DNA from: Pelargonium nanum
Taxonomy: Eukaryota; Streptophyta; Magnoliopsida; Geraniales; Geraniaceae
Length of the DNA: 23,315 nt
Direction: 5' to 3'
Assembly (NCBI GenBank): GCA_036897485.1
Contig: JAYMTF010001455.1
Location: 1 to 23,315, forward strand
Shown here in pieces: positions 9,640 through 21,500 of the stretch (the first letter of the stretch is position 1; each line of letters opens with the position of its first letter). Below the pieces are notes generated by a model. It was given only the letters and a program-made list of their open reading frames with translations, made no database searches and was not told the DNA's origin. The position numbers and the translations under genes are program-made.

Positions 9640-10840
9640 GATTGTGAAATATTGGTATTTATTTGAAGAGAAAAAATATTTTAAAAAGGCAAATCCAACA
9701 ACCCTATTGAAACCTCATGAGACTCTAAAATGGAGGTTATGGAAATGAGAATTAATGGTAGTTAAAAAGTTTGTGCTCTTTGCTTTTACTATATTGTAAT
9801 TAAATGCCAACATATTTTGCTTTTATTGATAAAGAAGACAACTTAGTGGGAGAAAATAAAATCTTGCTATATTGATGTTACCAACTAAACAAAATATACT
9901 TTCATGATTTTACTATACTTTTTCTTTTTTCTTTTTTGAAAGAATTTAATGATTTGATGTCTTGAAAATAATTGATTTTTTTAGTTTAAAAATGGTATGG
10001 TCAATCCCTATTCAAGGTATGATTTGTACATGTCAATATTAATAAACCATAAGAAAATACTTTCATGATTTTATTCTTTTTTAATGAATTTAATGAAAAT
10101 TGGTATGCACTTCTTTTTTTCATTGTTTTATAAATTATTTGTTGTCACGTGGAACAAATTTTTGCGTTATTTGTTGTGACAATAGTGTCATACAATATAG
10201 AGATTAAAAGAACACACACATATATATATATTAAAACGACAATAATTAGAATGCTTTTATGTAACGTCGTGTGATTGTTAAGACGACATTGTTGCCACAA
10301 GGACACAACATTCAATACAAATCAAATAAATTCATCTATTAATAGTTTTTTTCCAATAAACCCCCAAAATTATGGATTGAAACTAATAGGTATCAAACCA
10401 TTTATGTTTTTTTTTTTTCTTTCAAAGGAACAAACAAAGCAACAAACCCTTAAAATCTTCAAACAATATAGATAAAAGTGAAAGCAAAATCAAAATCACC
10501 ATAAAATCAGGAACTTTAAAGAAAATAAGAAATTAAAAAACACAAACACATGATAAAGTGTGTTATATTTATATAGAAATGGAGAGGAACCAAATCATCC
10601 ATTAAAAGTAGCCTATAAATTGGATGAGAAAGGATTTGAGAATTAATTATTGTTGCCATTTGTGGGACAAAGCATCATTTTCAATCAAATTCCCATATAA
10701 CACGCAAAACCCTTTTTTGTTTCAAGTTTATGTCTTTGTGTTGAGCTTGAACATGGAGTTTTGGGTTGAGAAAGCCTAACTTGAAACGGATACGAGTTTG
10801 TTCGGTTTTGAGTTTCACATGTAAAATGTGGAGATCATGC
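9640..10840. other. AT-rich intergenic DNA with no supported gene
   Basis: This is the promoter side of the minus-strand 173-aa gene and sequence beyond it. It holds A/T tracts, an (AT)n run near 10220 and ACACAC tracts, but no coding frame or RNA gene that I can support. Confidence 0.5.
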
Positions 10841-10844
10841 GGGG

Positions 10845-11160
10845 CCCGACTCGCAATATCAAGAAACATCATATTTGGATTCGACATGAAAATTGGCTCG
10901 AGCCTGTAAATTACGGTTTTGGTTTGGGTTTTACCTACAAATTGTGTGCTACGTAAGGGTCTATCTGGTCCAACCTGCAATATCCCAAGAAACGTCAAAT
11001 TTGAATTCGGCTTAAAAATTGGTCGGGTTTATTTAATGTGACTCGAGCCCACTAATTTAGGTGGGCTAAGTATGTGGCTCATGTGGCTTTGTCTGACCCG
11101 ATCCGCAATCCAACGAGAAACATCAAATCCAAACCCAACATAAAAAGGACCGGATCCATT
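10845..11160. repeat. three copies of a 124-128 bp degenerate tandem repeat
   Basis: The marker GCAATATCAAGAAACATCA, followed by a block ending in GAAAATTGGCTCGAG, occurs with its G at 10853, 10977 and 11105 (spacings 124 and 128). Each copy follows a CCCGA or CCTG-type word. The copies are diverged by substitutions and small indels, and this family resembles the CCCGACCC-rich repetitive DNA often found in plant intergenic space. No terminal repeats were found. Confidence 0.7.
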
Positions 11161-11716
11161 TTATATGACCCATATCCCCAAGTCTTGAGTCGGTTTCGGA
11201 TGTCGGTCGATTCGAGTCTTATTTGTCAGAAAAAAGACAAAAAGTCAATAAACTATGATTTCAACCAAAATCCGATAAAGTTGAACCTAAACATACTTGT
11301 ATTCATGTCTTGTCATGGGCCATGACCCAAATTAGCACTAATTTGTCATTGGAAGTGCATGGGTTACCCGACCCGATACACATTTCTTTCACAACAATAA
11401 CATATTTTGTGCTCAACTCAAACCAACAAAAAAGCGGGTTAGATTTCGCGTCCAAGGAGAAGAAAGATGAATTCAAAACATATCTACAATGTGAGAAAAA
11501 CAGATAATCTCACTTAAAATCAAAATAATGTCACAAGCAAGTACTAGTATTTTTTCGATTATAGATCAAAAGGCGAAAAACATTAGCCTCCTCGGCTTCA
11601 ACTTCCCTATACAAAGTTAGGCTACATAGCAAAACTATAGAGCGTTTTAAGTAGTACCTTGACTTGCAAGAGCCCGTATGGTCTGCTAAACCCTATCAAA
11701 TTTTCCAGTTTCTGGT
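11161..11716. other. 3' flank and probable 3'UTR of the E2 gene
   Basis: Minus-strand sequence beyond the E2 stop codon at 11717-11719. No other gene is supported. The transcript end was not located because no single clear poly(A) signal stands out. Confidence 0.4.
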
Positions 11717-14605
11717 CTAGTAGATGTCGAGTTGAAGTAGAGGCAGTGCCATTACTAACCCGAAGATGGAGATCAACAAAAACCTCATCCAGGGCGGGAA
11801 CGATTGCTTCCTCTTTTTACGGGCGTCCTTTGGAGTATCTACTCTTTTCAAGTCCCCTCCAGTTGAATTACCGACTTTCTCCATCAATGGTCTTGAATTT
11901 TCTTCTTGAGGGACCTCGGGTGATGCTTGCTCTACAAGTTGCTCGGAAAGTTGCCGCTGGTTGTACTTCTCGACATACTCAGGAAACATTTTCCTGAATG
12001 TTGAGCTGTAGTGATAGACAAAAAAAAAAAAGACACCATAAATATCATATTCAATTTTATTACAAATAACCATTGTGCAGTACTGTCCAGTGTCCACAAA
12101 CACATAAGCTAACCTTTAACCCCATTCCACTAGTTTTAACAGAAATATTCACTCTCTATCGTCATGTCCTGTATGGCTGTTAGGCTGTATGTGACTACTA
12201 ATCATATGAAAATCCAATTTTACACTTTATATTTAATTTTTTTATTAATTTTTCTCCTCATTCATCCGCTAGTTGTATGAAAATCCAAGTTTTTTATTTA
12301 TAATTTGAGGTATGAGATGAAAATGTAAAAACATACAAGGGGTAAAATATTCTTTTCATTTCAAGGAGATTAGAGAGTTACTAACATAATAGATGTACTG
12401 AACTGAAGTGTTGTGGCGGTTTTTTTTTTTTTTTTGTGTTGGTTATTCCTAATTACCCCTTACTTCAATGGTAATCATCGTAAACAGGGAATTTGGGAAA
12501 CTTACTTCTTGCAATTAAAAGCTAGAGAAGACTTCGCCAGGCGTTGCTTCTCGGCAACAGTAGTGCTCACACTACCAGTGGTTGGGCTGGTGTCCATCTG
12601 CACCAGAAGGGGGAATCCGATAAGGAATTCTTGCAAATACATTTGTAACTTCATATTTGATTGACATAGATTGACCAAAATATAGAAGTATATAATTGGA
12701 CACCGGAGCTGTTACACGTAACTCCATCTTTAGATTTAATATCTCACTACACAACGGTTAAGCACACAAAAGACATTCATGGCGGTTGAATTCCAACACA
12801 ATCATTTGGTCTACTAAAAAGTAAATCCAAAATTCAATTTTCAAGATGATGTAACCAAATAACATGCCCGTGAGTGTTATTCACAAAATTACCAAGCAAA
12901 CATATTGACAAACAAGTAAATAGTTTAGAGGTCGGATTCCACGCAAGTTAGAGTGATGGGGTGCACATTTAACTCACCATGAATGAAAGAAGTGCTGTCA
13001 GTATGCTGTGGTTCCAACAGCAAAACAAAACTAATATTAGTGAACAAGGCTTTAAACTTTACAGCCACTACTTGACAGGCAAAACAAATGAATGTTTAAA
13101 AGGATCTAAATTGATCATACCTAGATACGGACCACATCGGGTTCCAACTCTCTGGATGAACTGTAAGATACAAGAGCAAAGTAATTGTAACACCACTAAC
13201 ATGAGAAAGAAAGAAGTTTCAGTAAACACTAGGTCTAAGAACTTACAATCACTCATTGATAAGCAGATTTTCTTTTGTGTCATGAATCGTCCATTGGGAG
13301 TAATCATGCTACAAGAACAAATGTTAATGAAAATCAAATCAAACAATGCTGGTCAATTTTAACAGACTTTTGCGAAAAATTACAGCAGACAGAAGTGTTT
13401 ACCTTATACCAGGAGGTTTGTAAGGATACTCTGGAGGAAACTTGATCTTTCCATAGTAAAATCCACCTTTTTAATTAAGTTAAAGATTTTCCAATTGCAA
13501 GACAATGGGAATAAGTGTCAGAGACCGCAATAAGGTACAAAACTGTAAATACAAATCCACACAGGACAAAAATATGTTCATTAACCAATAGTGCACTTAA
13601 CAAACCTGCAAAAGGTGTTCCTTCACTTCCCTCCAACACATAATCTGGACACCAAAATTTGCATAAATAACCATTAGGCATTATACTTTCTTCGTTCAGT
13701 AATTGTTATAGAAAAATATCTTTGGTCTTCGTCGCACAAAAATATATTAAAGCACAAATATGGCAGCAGATCTCAGGACTGTCTCAAACATTTTTTCAGG
13801 TGAAAACAAACACGTTTTTTTCTATCCATACAAACAAGAAGATGAAGATTCAACAGTAAACTTACGGCACTCAAGAATATCACTTGGGGAAGGGCGTGCC
13901 ACAATGTGGGGAACAGGTTCCTGAAAGTTAAAAATAAAAATAAGATAAAGGATGTAGACAACACAAAATGGATGTCATTTCACATTTGCTAATAAAAGAT
14001 GTTCCAAAAAGATCCCGTCAGTAAGCATATTTATGGTAACATAGTGAAAAGGAAAAATCTTAATTTTATGGAAATTATAATGGACAACATCTACAGTCGA
14101 GATAAAAAAAGAGTGTTTTCAGGTTGCTGTTCCCTCTCTAGACAAACAGTGGTATCAAAAGTCTATTAGGTGTTTGATGATAGAACTCTTATTTCTTGAC
14201 CCCCTTGTACCAGCCAAGCCCAATATTGGATGGAGCATCCCATTCTTCAATGATATAAATTATAATAATCTAAGCTTCTAACCTATTAAAGTAACCACAG
14301 ATTCACCATAGATGCATGGGAACATATTGATACTACCAAAAATTGCAAGACTAGGAATTATAGAATATATCTATTCTATCTATCATGCATATACAGGGCC
14401 CGACAGTTTAGTCTTTGCTAAAATCATGTAGTATGGAAATAGAAATAAATGAGAGCAGAAGTTCATCATAAGGATGCATCTAACATAGAATATACATGGT
14501 TAACATAACACATCTATAAGAAATAAAACCATACAAGAAGAAACATACTTTACACAGTGCTCTGTATTCCTTCTGAAGGCGCTTTACGCAAGATTTCTCA
14601 GCCAT
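11717..14605 (-). CDS. UBC34-like: tail-anchored ubiquitin-conjugating enzyme E2, UBC33/UBC34-like (UBE2J/Ubc6 class)
   Basis: Nine coding exons: 14549-14605, 13866-13920, 13606-13644, 13403-13466, 13247-13308, 13121-13160, 12978-13005, 12506-12597 and 11717-12005. All introns are GT-AG, and the exons sum to 726 nt (241 aa; Arabidopsis UBC34 is about 237). The enzyme takes ubiquitin from E1 onto Cys87 and passes it on at the ER membrane, where this class serves ER-associated degradation. Visible landmarks are MAEKSCVKRLQKEYRALCK at the start, the TPNG (75-78) that replaces HPN in this class, the active-site KKICLSMSD with C87, HPESWNPMWSV (94-104), and a hydrophobic C-terminal anchor (about 220-238, FLLISIFGLVMALPLLQL) after a basic linker. 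Residue 37 is Cys where Arabidopsis and human relatives, as I recall them, have Trp (LEWHYV). The protein looks intact. Confidence 0.93.
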
Positions 14606-14772
14606 ATCAAACTTTCAAATGGTAGTAACACGAGGGATGATACTGTGGATGTCTGTAGACAGATTTTGCCTCCAAATCTACTACTTCCTGGCTGACCAAA
14701 ACAATAAGCAAGTATGAAGACAGTATGAAAATGATTTCTTCCACAACACGGTACATAAAAATAATAACAATC

Positions 14773-14944
14773 TGTGAGAATATTTTATTCTCTATATATT
14801 AGGGATGGATTAAATCTCATAGCTGATTGTTAGGGATTGATTGATTTTCTTTCCTTATATTGATTAGCCCTCCTTGTATAAATATGCTGCTGATTTTCTT
14901 TCCTTATATTGATTAGCCCTCCCTGTCTTCTCTCAAATCTCACA
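14773..14944. mobile_element. solo LTR (LTR retrotransposon fossil) in the E2 leader intron
   Basis: The 172-bp element starts TGTGAGA and ends TCTCACA, the TG...CA inverted ends of an LTR. It is flanked by a perfect 5-bp target-site duplication CAATC (14768-14772 and 14945-14949). It contains a TATAAATA promoter-like string and a 36-bp internal direct repeat (14842-14877 and 14891-14926, one mismatch). No internal coding region is present, so it is a solo LTR or a very short non-autonomous relative. The family cannot be named surely; the length and ends suit a Copia-type LTR. Age cannot be estimated from a single LTR. Confidence 0.85.
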
Positions 14945-15749
14945 CAATCTAAGTTTTTTTTTTTAAGGAAGAGAAAAAAGGGCGAAAGTTCTAATTAAAA
15001 TGATGGAACACGCATATTTAGTGAAGAAGCAAAGCACCTGAACATGGAGCGATGAAAAGCATGTTAAGAGGATGACCTAATTCATGGGTTTAACAAAGAT
15101 AACCGTGCAAAAGAACCCTACAATACATCTTGGATAGAAAACATGCAAACATATTAGAGTATAAGACATGGCAGATCCGCAGATTAGTTACCACTTACCA
15201 CCTACCATCAATTCCAAAGGTCAGTCCCAATCCAACAAAATATTGTGGCTGCAAAGCTTAAAGCAACAAACTGGTCCTTGAAAACAAATACTGCAACTGG
15301 CCCACTACCCACTCAACATCAATTTAATTGGTGGCTGGCCCCACATGGGTGGAGGAGATTATAACTGATGGCATCTCACTCAATAAGGTGAGGTCCCTTA
15401 CGATGCAAGTTCCAATGGGAACCTAATTTGTTCCCCTCAAGGAGAGCTTAAAGGTAGCAACTACAAACTAACACTAAAGACTTTAGACTGTGAATGAAAC
15501 AATAAAGTTGCAACATTCCACATTTCCAGGTCTTGAAATGTCAAATATTATTGTAACTTACAATCCTATAATTAGCTAGCTAGAAGCTCCTCACTTTGTA
15601 CTCCAAATACCAAACTCATTCACATATCATGTGACCTAAATCACTAGAAACTACAAACTTGCTTCCGAGTTCCAACCACCTGGTTCTAGGTAGATATGTG
15701 TCACCAATAACCCAACCAAAAATTGACTATTTAGTATTTACCTATCCTA

Positions 15750-16016
15750 TATTCTCCATCTGTCCCAAAATGAGTGTCTGCTTTCCCATTTATTGGGAAA
15801 ATTAGGGATAAGTCAGTTAAGTTTCAACTTTTCCTCTTATACACCCATGTCCTCTTGTTGTAACAAACTCAATGGATTCTAACTAACTAATATTAGGACT
15901 ATTGTTGATCATTCACGCATAACTAACCAACAACAACAGGAAAAAAAAAGTAGACACACATTTTACGACAACGTTTTTATAGAGAAAGTAGAAACTTGTT
16001 TGGGGTGGAGGGAGTA
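15750..16016. mobile_element. Stowaway-like MITE (Tc1/mariner group) in the E2 leader intron
   Basis: The ends match the common plant CTCCCTCCGTCCCAAAAT terminal repeat: left TTCTCCATCTGTCCCAAAAT, right (reverse strand) CTCCCTCCACCCCAAAC. TA dinucleotides flank both ends (15750-15751 and 16015-16016). The similarity of the arms continues inward for about 35 bases. It is about 265 bp with no transposase. The ends are diverged, so it is an old copy. Confidence 0.75.
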
Positions 16017-16676
16017 TATGGTGGCAACACACATTCGTTCTTTAGGGTTTAAAGTGAAACATCATATATGCAAACCAAGAAATGTATTTAACAACGTAAT
16101 TTCACAAAAACAAAATAAAAAGCGATTTTGATTCCATTTCTTAACCCTCCTGATTAACTCTAATACACAGCCTATTAGCCTATGAACAACAGAATAGGGC
16201 AAAATCACCACCAAGTGAAACGAGTCCCATCTCTCAATCACCATGAATTCTCATGCAATTGGCACAATTACAAAACAAAATCACCATTTACAATCAACAA
16301 TTTTCAATTTCAATCACGTCAAATCACAATTACGATCCACCGACAATCCACACAAAAAAGCAACCAATTGATTCAATTAGTCACAGATCGATCTCCAAAA
16401 GAGGCAAAACAAAACTGTAAACCAAAATCAAACACGCAACGCATCAACGCACAAACAAACAAACGAATCAGAACCGAAATTTACATATTTTAAAAAAAAA
16501 ATCGAATCGGAGACAGAGAAAGAGAGAAATTACCAGAGACCGGTCCAAAATCGCAGAGAAAAATTGGAAAATCGAGGGCTTAAGAGTGAGAACTGTACGG
16601 TATTTATGGGTAGCGTTGGGTTCGCTACAAGATGAACGTACGGTTCTGCTACTGCTCTCTCTTTCTCTCTCTCTCT

Positions 16677-17690
16677 GAACTGTGTGTGCTTCAATGAGGA
16701 GACTTTGGTGGACCAACGAAGATGGTGGTATTTATAAAAAAGACGGAAATGCCCTTCCCAAATGATGCTTTTTGGATCATTTGTTGAGGTAGGGGAAGGG
16801 TGTTTCCGTCAATTCTAAAAAGGTCACCCAAACATATAAGATGGTTTCATTTATTTTGGGATATGGAAGGTGAGGTCACAATTGTTACTTTATTAGTTAG
16901 CTAATGGAAATAATTACTCTTTAAGTGTCGCTTTTCAATAGAGCTGACAAGTCGGATTTTGAATCAGAATCACGTTTTTCATATTTGGAATTGTACTGAA
17001 AACCCGATTTGAGGGTTTCAGATTTTGTTTGTAAAATGTGTGATAGCGTAATAAATACTCTCTCTCTGTCTCTCTGAACTGTGTGTGCTTGAATGAGAAG
17101 ACTTTGGTGGCCCAACGAAGGTGGTGGTATTTGTGAAAAGACGGAACTGCCCTTCCTAAATGCTACTTTTTGGATAATGTGTTGGGTAGGGGAAGGGTGT
17201 TTTCGTCAATTCATATATAGGCACCCAAACATTTATTTTGGGATATGGAAGGTGAGGTCACAATTGTTACTTTATTAGTTGGCTAATGGAAATAATTACT
17301 CTTTAAGTGTCGCTTTTGTTGCTTTTGTCGCTTTCCAGTAGAGCTGATAAGTCGGATTTTGAATCAAAATCATGCCTTTCGTATTTGGAATTGTAATAGA
17401 AACCCGATTGAAGGATTTCGGATTTTGTTTATAAAATGTGTGACGGGTGTAGTGGTGTATGTGAAAAGACGGAATCGTCATTCACAAGAGATGTTTTATG
17501 AATAATGTGTTGGGTAAGGAAAGGGTGTTTTAGTCAATTGATGAATAGTTAGTCATACACATCAGATGGTTTTCATTTATTTGTGGATATGGAAGGTGGG
17601 GTCACATTTATTAGGTGGCTAATGGTAATTATTGCTCTTTGATTATCACTTTTGTCACTATCATGTAAGTGAAATTCAAACTTTGAGTCG
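16677..17690. repeat. triplicated promoter/first-exon block upstream of the E2 gene
   Basis: Unit A is about 16677-17075, unit B 17076-17450 and unit C 17451-17690. GAACTGTGTGTGCTT starts at 16677 and 17076 (offset 399), and GTGAAAAGACGG at 17133 and 17461 (offset 328). All three share GGAAGGGTGTTT..GTCAATT, then GGATATGGAAGGTG, then GGCTAATGG. A and B also share GTCGGATTTTGAATCA and the CTCTCT tract. C lacks the leader part and is the most diverged. Unit A contains the probable working promoter and start of exon 1. Confidence 0.88.
16729..16736 (-). promoter_or_regulatory. TATA box of the E2 gene
   Basis: TATAAATA on the minus strand, about 30 bp upstream of the start of the GAGA-rich leader exon. 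In the second, upstream copy of this promoter block (near 17125-17135) the same position reads CACAAATA, so the motif is lost there. Confidence 0.65.
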
Positions 17691-18532
17691 ACTTTCGATT
17701 GTAATATAAATTGTGTGTGTTTGTTCAGTACGACTGAAAATTGATCAGGTCTTTTTAATGCAATCAAAGCCTGTAAAATTGAGGAACAAGTTTTGGGTGT
17801 CCGTAAATTTTAGTTTAAATTATGATCTTTATAAATAGAGACACCTCAACATTGATGTAATTTAAATTTTGTGAAATCAAATGAAAGATATGATTGAGAT
17901 AATATTTTTTTTTATGAGAGGCAAATAATTGTTTGATTGATTCATTAATTTGATAAAGAAATCAAAACATGATTTTATAATTTATTGTGCTCTCTATAAC
18001 TTTGAAAGATTGTGTATTTATAACGTGATAAAGTAGAGTCAACAATTCAGTATTTGAGACATGTTTATTTTACGAGTTTAAGTTGAAAAAGTTTAATTCA
18101 CCGTACTTCAATCACACTTTTCCGAGGCAAACTAAACTAAACATATTTTTTTATGTAATTTGTAACTATAAAAATGAGTCGAATTTCAATTGTTTAACAA
18201 GTTCGGATTCAAGTTATAATCAACAAGAATGGAAAATATGACAATTTCAATAACATAATTATAAGATCGTTGATTACATCATAAGTAATTGAACGTGAAT
18301 GATCTGCTTTTAACCCGTCAAGTAAATTGTCTCCAACTCTATTCAAAACCTAAAACAAAACAAAATTCATCTACCAATTTCTCATTCTCTTCTCTATTTT
18401 ACCAAAATTTAGTTTTTTCAACTACATCAATGATCTTCAGTTCGGCCGAGACTCTACGGTTAAAGGCCGCTCGTGATTTGACTGTGATCGTTATGGAGTT
18501 GTACCAAGATTAAACCCTAGGCGGGCGATTCT
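17691..18532. other. AT-rich intergenic DNA between the APUM23-like and E2 genes
   Basis: No gene is supported. This holds the presumed 3'UTR of the APUM23-like gene (stop codon at 18533-18535) and AT-rich spacer. Confidence 0.5.
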
Positions 18533-21500
18533 CTAACTTCTCTGTTTTTTACTTGCAAAATCAGCATTATGACCGTGATTCTTCCTCTTTTTAAACTTAT
18601 CGTTCCCGACGAACTTTTCTGCTTTCTCTTGGGGATGCTTAGAACTCGATATCCCCAATTGATCGTTGATTTCTTTCCTCATATTTTTCAGATCTTGCGG
18701 GTTTGAGGCGAGCTTGGAACTATCAGCAACAAACGCGTCATCTTTGAATGATTTGGTTTCATTAGAGCCCGAGCCGAATGTTGCATAGAAATCTTTGAAA
18801 GTTGATTCTTTTGACGCTTGTCTCGACCTCCACTGATCAGGTCGAGCATCAAAACTGCGCAATGGAGCAAAAACAAAAGCATTCGGGAAACGAATATTAC
18901 GCAATGAACAAGGAAAATCCAAAATTATTAATGCACCAAACCCTAACCGAGCTCTAGTAATTTAAAGATACGAGCAGTTTTACATAATTTCTTAATTTGT
19001 GCGAAACTCTAAAATGACACTTTTGATACGGAGATAGTAGTGGATAATCAAAATAAAGCTTACCTGTCAACGTCTAGTTTCCTTAAGAGATAAGGGCCTT
19101 GCTTCGTCTTGGAGAGCTCGGGTCGCACAGCTAACAACTCGGATACTATGGTTTCTCTCAATGAGAGATTACAAACATTGAAGCACTTCTCGACAGTGAA
19201 AGAACCAGAAGATTGCATAGAGAGCGCTCCAAAATGTCCTCGAAGCCTTCAGAGTAGTCGTCAACAGAAAACGGGTTAGTACAAGGAGCAAATTGGAACA
19301 ATGAACATTCATATCGCCCGCTTTGTCAGAACTCTATAACGAGTAGAGATGGCAATTCAGACCCGAACCTAATCCGCGTTTTTGCGAGCTCGAGTATGTA
19401 GCTCTGGAACGGGTCGGGCAACCGCCCTTTTCCGTGACAAACCCAAAATCTGACCCGTACTGAGCCCGCAACTAGACCGATCGGGTTAGGATTAGGAATT
19501 TACAACCCAAACCCGACCTGAAATCCAAATTGCCAGCACTAATCCCGAAGGGTGCAACAAGAACAAATAAGAACTTCTTAAAGATTTTCTATGGCAAACC
19601 CAAAACTAGACCCATATTCATTCCGCACATATGCGGATCGGGTTAGGTTTATAGGTATTTCCAACATGAACCCGACCCGAAATCCGAACTGGCAGAACTA
19701 AACCCGAGGGGTTCAACAATAACAAATAAGAATTTCTTAAGGATACATACCTTGCAACAAGCTTTCGCTTCTGTTTAGCGGCCGTATTTGAGGCTAGAAA
19801 TGCTTCAATTACACGCGCTCCCGCTGCATTTTTTGCTGCTTCAAGAACCTGATCGGTTTCCAAGCTTGTTATACTCGAAACAAAAGGCTGTATGTATTCC
19901 TGCAAAAAAGAAATGCACGATCACGCAAATTAATACAAGTAACAAAAATGTAAAAGAATTTAACAGCAAAGTAACATAAATGCAAGAAATGCAGCATACA
20001 CTTCGATATCTAAAAACTGCCTGCAGAATCAGAGAACCCATAACATGCATCCTAGCACCACTGGGCCAATTCCAACTGGGCTTGTCTTCACAGTAGAAGT
20101 AGCTTTCAAGAAATAATAAACGAGGAACAATGAATTTCGGAGATTCATCTGCCGAACGCACTGCAGCAGCAAGGGCCTGAGAGCACTGCCATACAACAAG
20201 TAATTGTAGCGTAACCGTATTAGAATGGAGAACATAGAGATAAGGTATACTTAGAGCTGGCAATTTAGATCGAAGTCACCCGAAATCCGACCCATATTTT
20301 TGCAGGTTCAAGTCGCATAAATTGACCTGATTACTTCTCGGGTCAGATGATCAGCACTTTTATATAAACTTGAAGGGCGGGTTAGGTATTTTCAACCATA
20401 ACCCGAAACTCGAATTACCAGCTCTATGTTTAATGTGAGGTTAATTTCAATGATCTTATTTATAACATATTCCATCCGATCAGCCGTACAATTTTAATGA
20501 AAAAAAATTACTTCATATAATGAAAGAGAAAATAAGGAATTGACTCATCAACCTTATTTTCTAGGATTTGAAGTCTTTGAGTGGCAGCAATAAGAGATGC
20601 GATGACTCCTGACCTTCCCATTTCAAGAAGATCCTTAAACTTTGACCCGAGTTCTTCCCATATCAACTCCATCTAAAGAACAATTCGAGAAAAATGCATC
20701 AGAAACCTCATGCATTATTTGCAATAGTAATTCATTCCATAACGATCTGAGGCATATAAGAATTATAAGCTAGATAGAAATAGTAAAACATCAATCAAAA
20801 GTAAAATATAACGAAACATACTTGTTCTTGGGATCTTGTATGAGAAACTAATGCTTGAATGACAAAGCTCCCACAATGGTCAGATGCAATCTTGAATAGC
20901 GAATCCTTGAATACTTTAGTAAAAATCTCATCGTACAAGCTTTCAGGGGCCACCTCTAAAATGACCTTCAAAATTAGGAAGAAAAAAAAGTAGTAAACCA
21001 AAGTTTAGCAACAAAAGGATATGATGAATGCATGAACATATAATCCGTAAAATACGTTCCAAATCTGAAAACAATTTTACCACAAACATACATAAACTAA
21101 GGAAACTATGCTGAGAAAAGCACAAGTTAAGAACCCCATTGGAAGATACTGACCTCCATCAAATGACTATATGCAGTTTCCTTCATCGAATTTATGATAC
21201 CCCGAGATGCGTTCGTTTCTAAGTTGATTCCTTCATCTGTACTTTTGTTGTTGCAGCCAAGAAGGATGGGAATTGTCTGCAGCAACTCTTGATCATGTCC
21301 TATTAATGCCTTTAGTGCTGTCTACAACAGAGAAAATCAGTCATTTTATAACATTTCGGCAAGTCATTGATTCAATCAGTAAAACATCCAATTGAGTATC
21401 AAAGAAATTTCCAACCACAACAAAATAAAATTGACATTTGAGTAAAAAACACAAAAGAACAAAGACTATGATGCAGGAGATGGGCACCATTGGGCTTCAA

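Larger units (their letters stand above)
14606..16700 (-). other. UBC34-like: 5'UTR exons and long leader intron of the E2 gene
   Basis: Upstream of the ATG at 14605, an acceptor (TTGGTCAG|C) at 14692 and a donor (GTCTCTG|GTAATTT) at 16533 define a 1842-bp 5'UTR intron (14692-16533). The first non-coding exon runs from about 16534 to 16700 and includes a GAGA-rich tract (16651-16676). The start of transcription is inferred from the TATA box at 16729-16736. Two transposon relics, a solo LTR and a Stowaway-like MITE, lie in the intron. Confidence 0.65.

Noticed and set aside
12979-13362. Plus-strand 127-codon open frame
   Set aside because: It runs antisense to several verified exons of the E2 gene and has no homology.
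3483-14605. E3 (ATL) and E2 (UBC34-like) genes as a dedicated functional pair
   Set aside because: They are in the same ubiquitin pathway but lie 7 kb apart on opposite strands with another gene between them. Plant neighbours of this kind are not operons, and nothing in the sequence shows that they work together.
16468-17115. Two similar minus-strand open frames (HQSLLI.AHTVQR...) as duplicated genes
   Set aside because: They are translations of the duplicated E2 promoter and leader block; the likeness comes from the DNA duplication, not from a protein.
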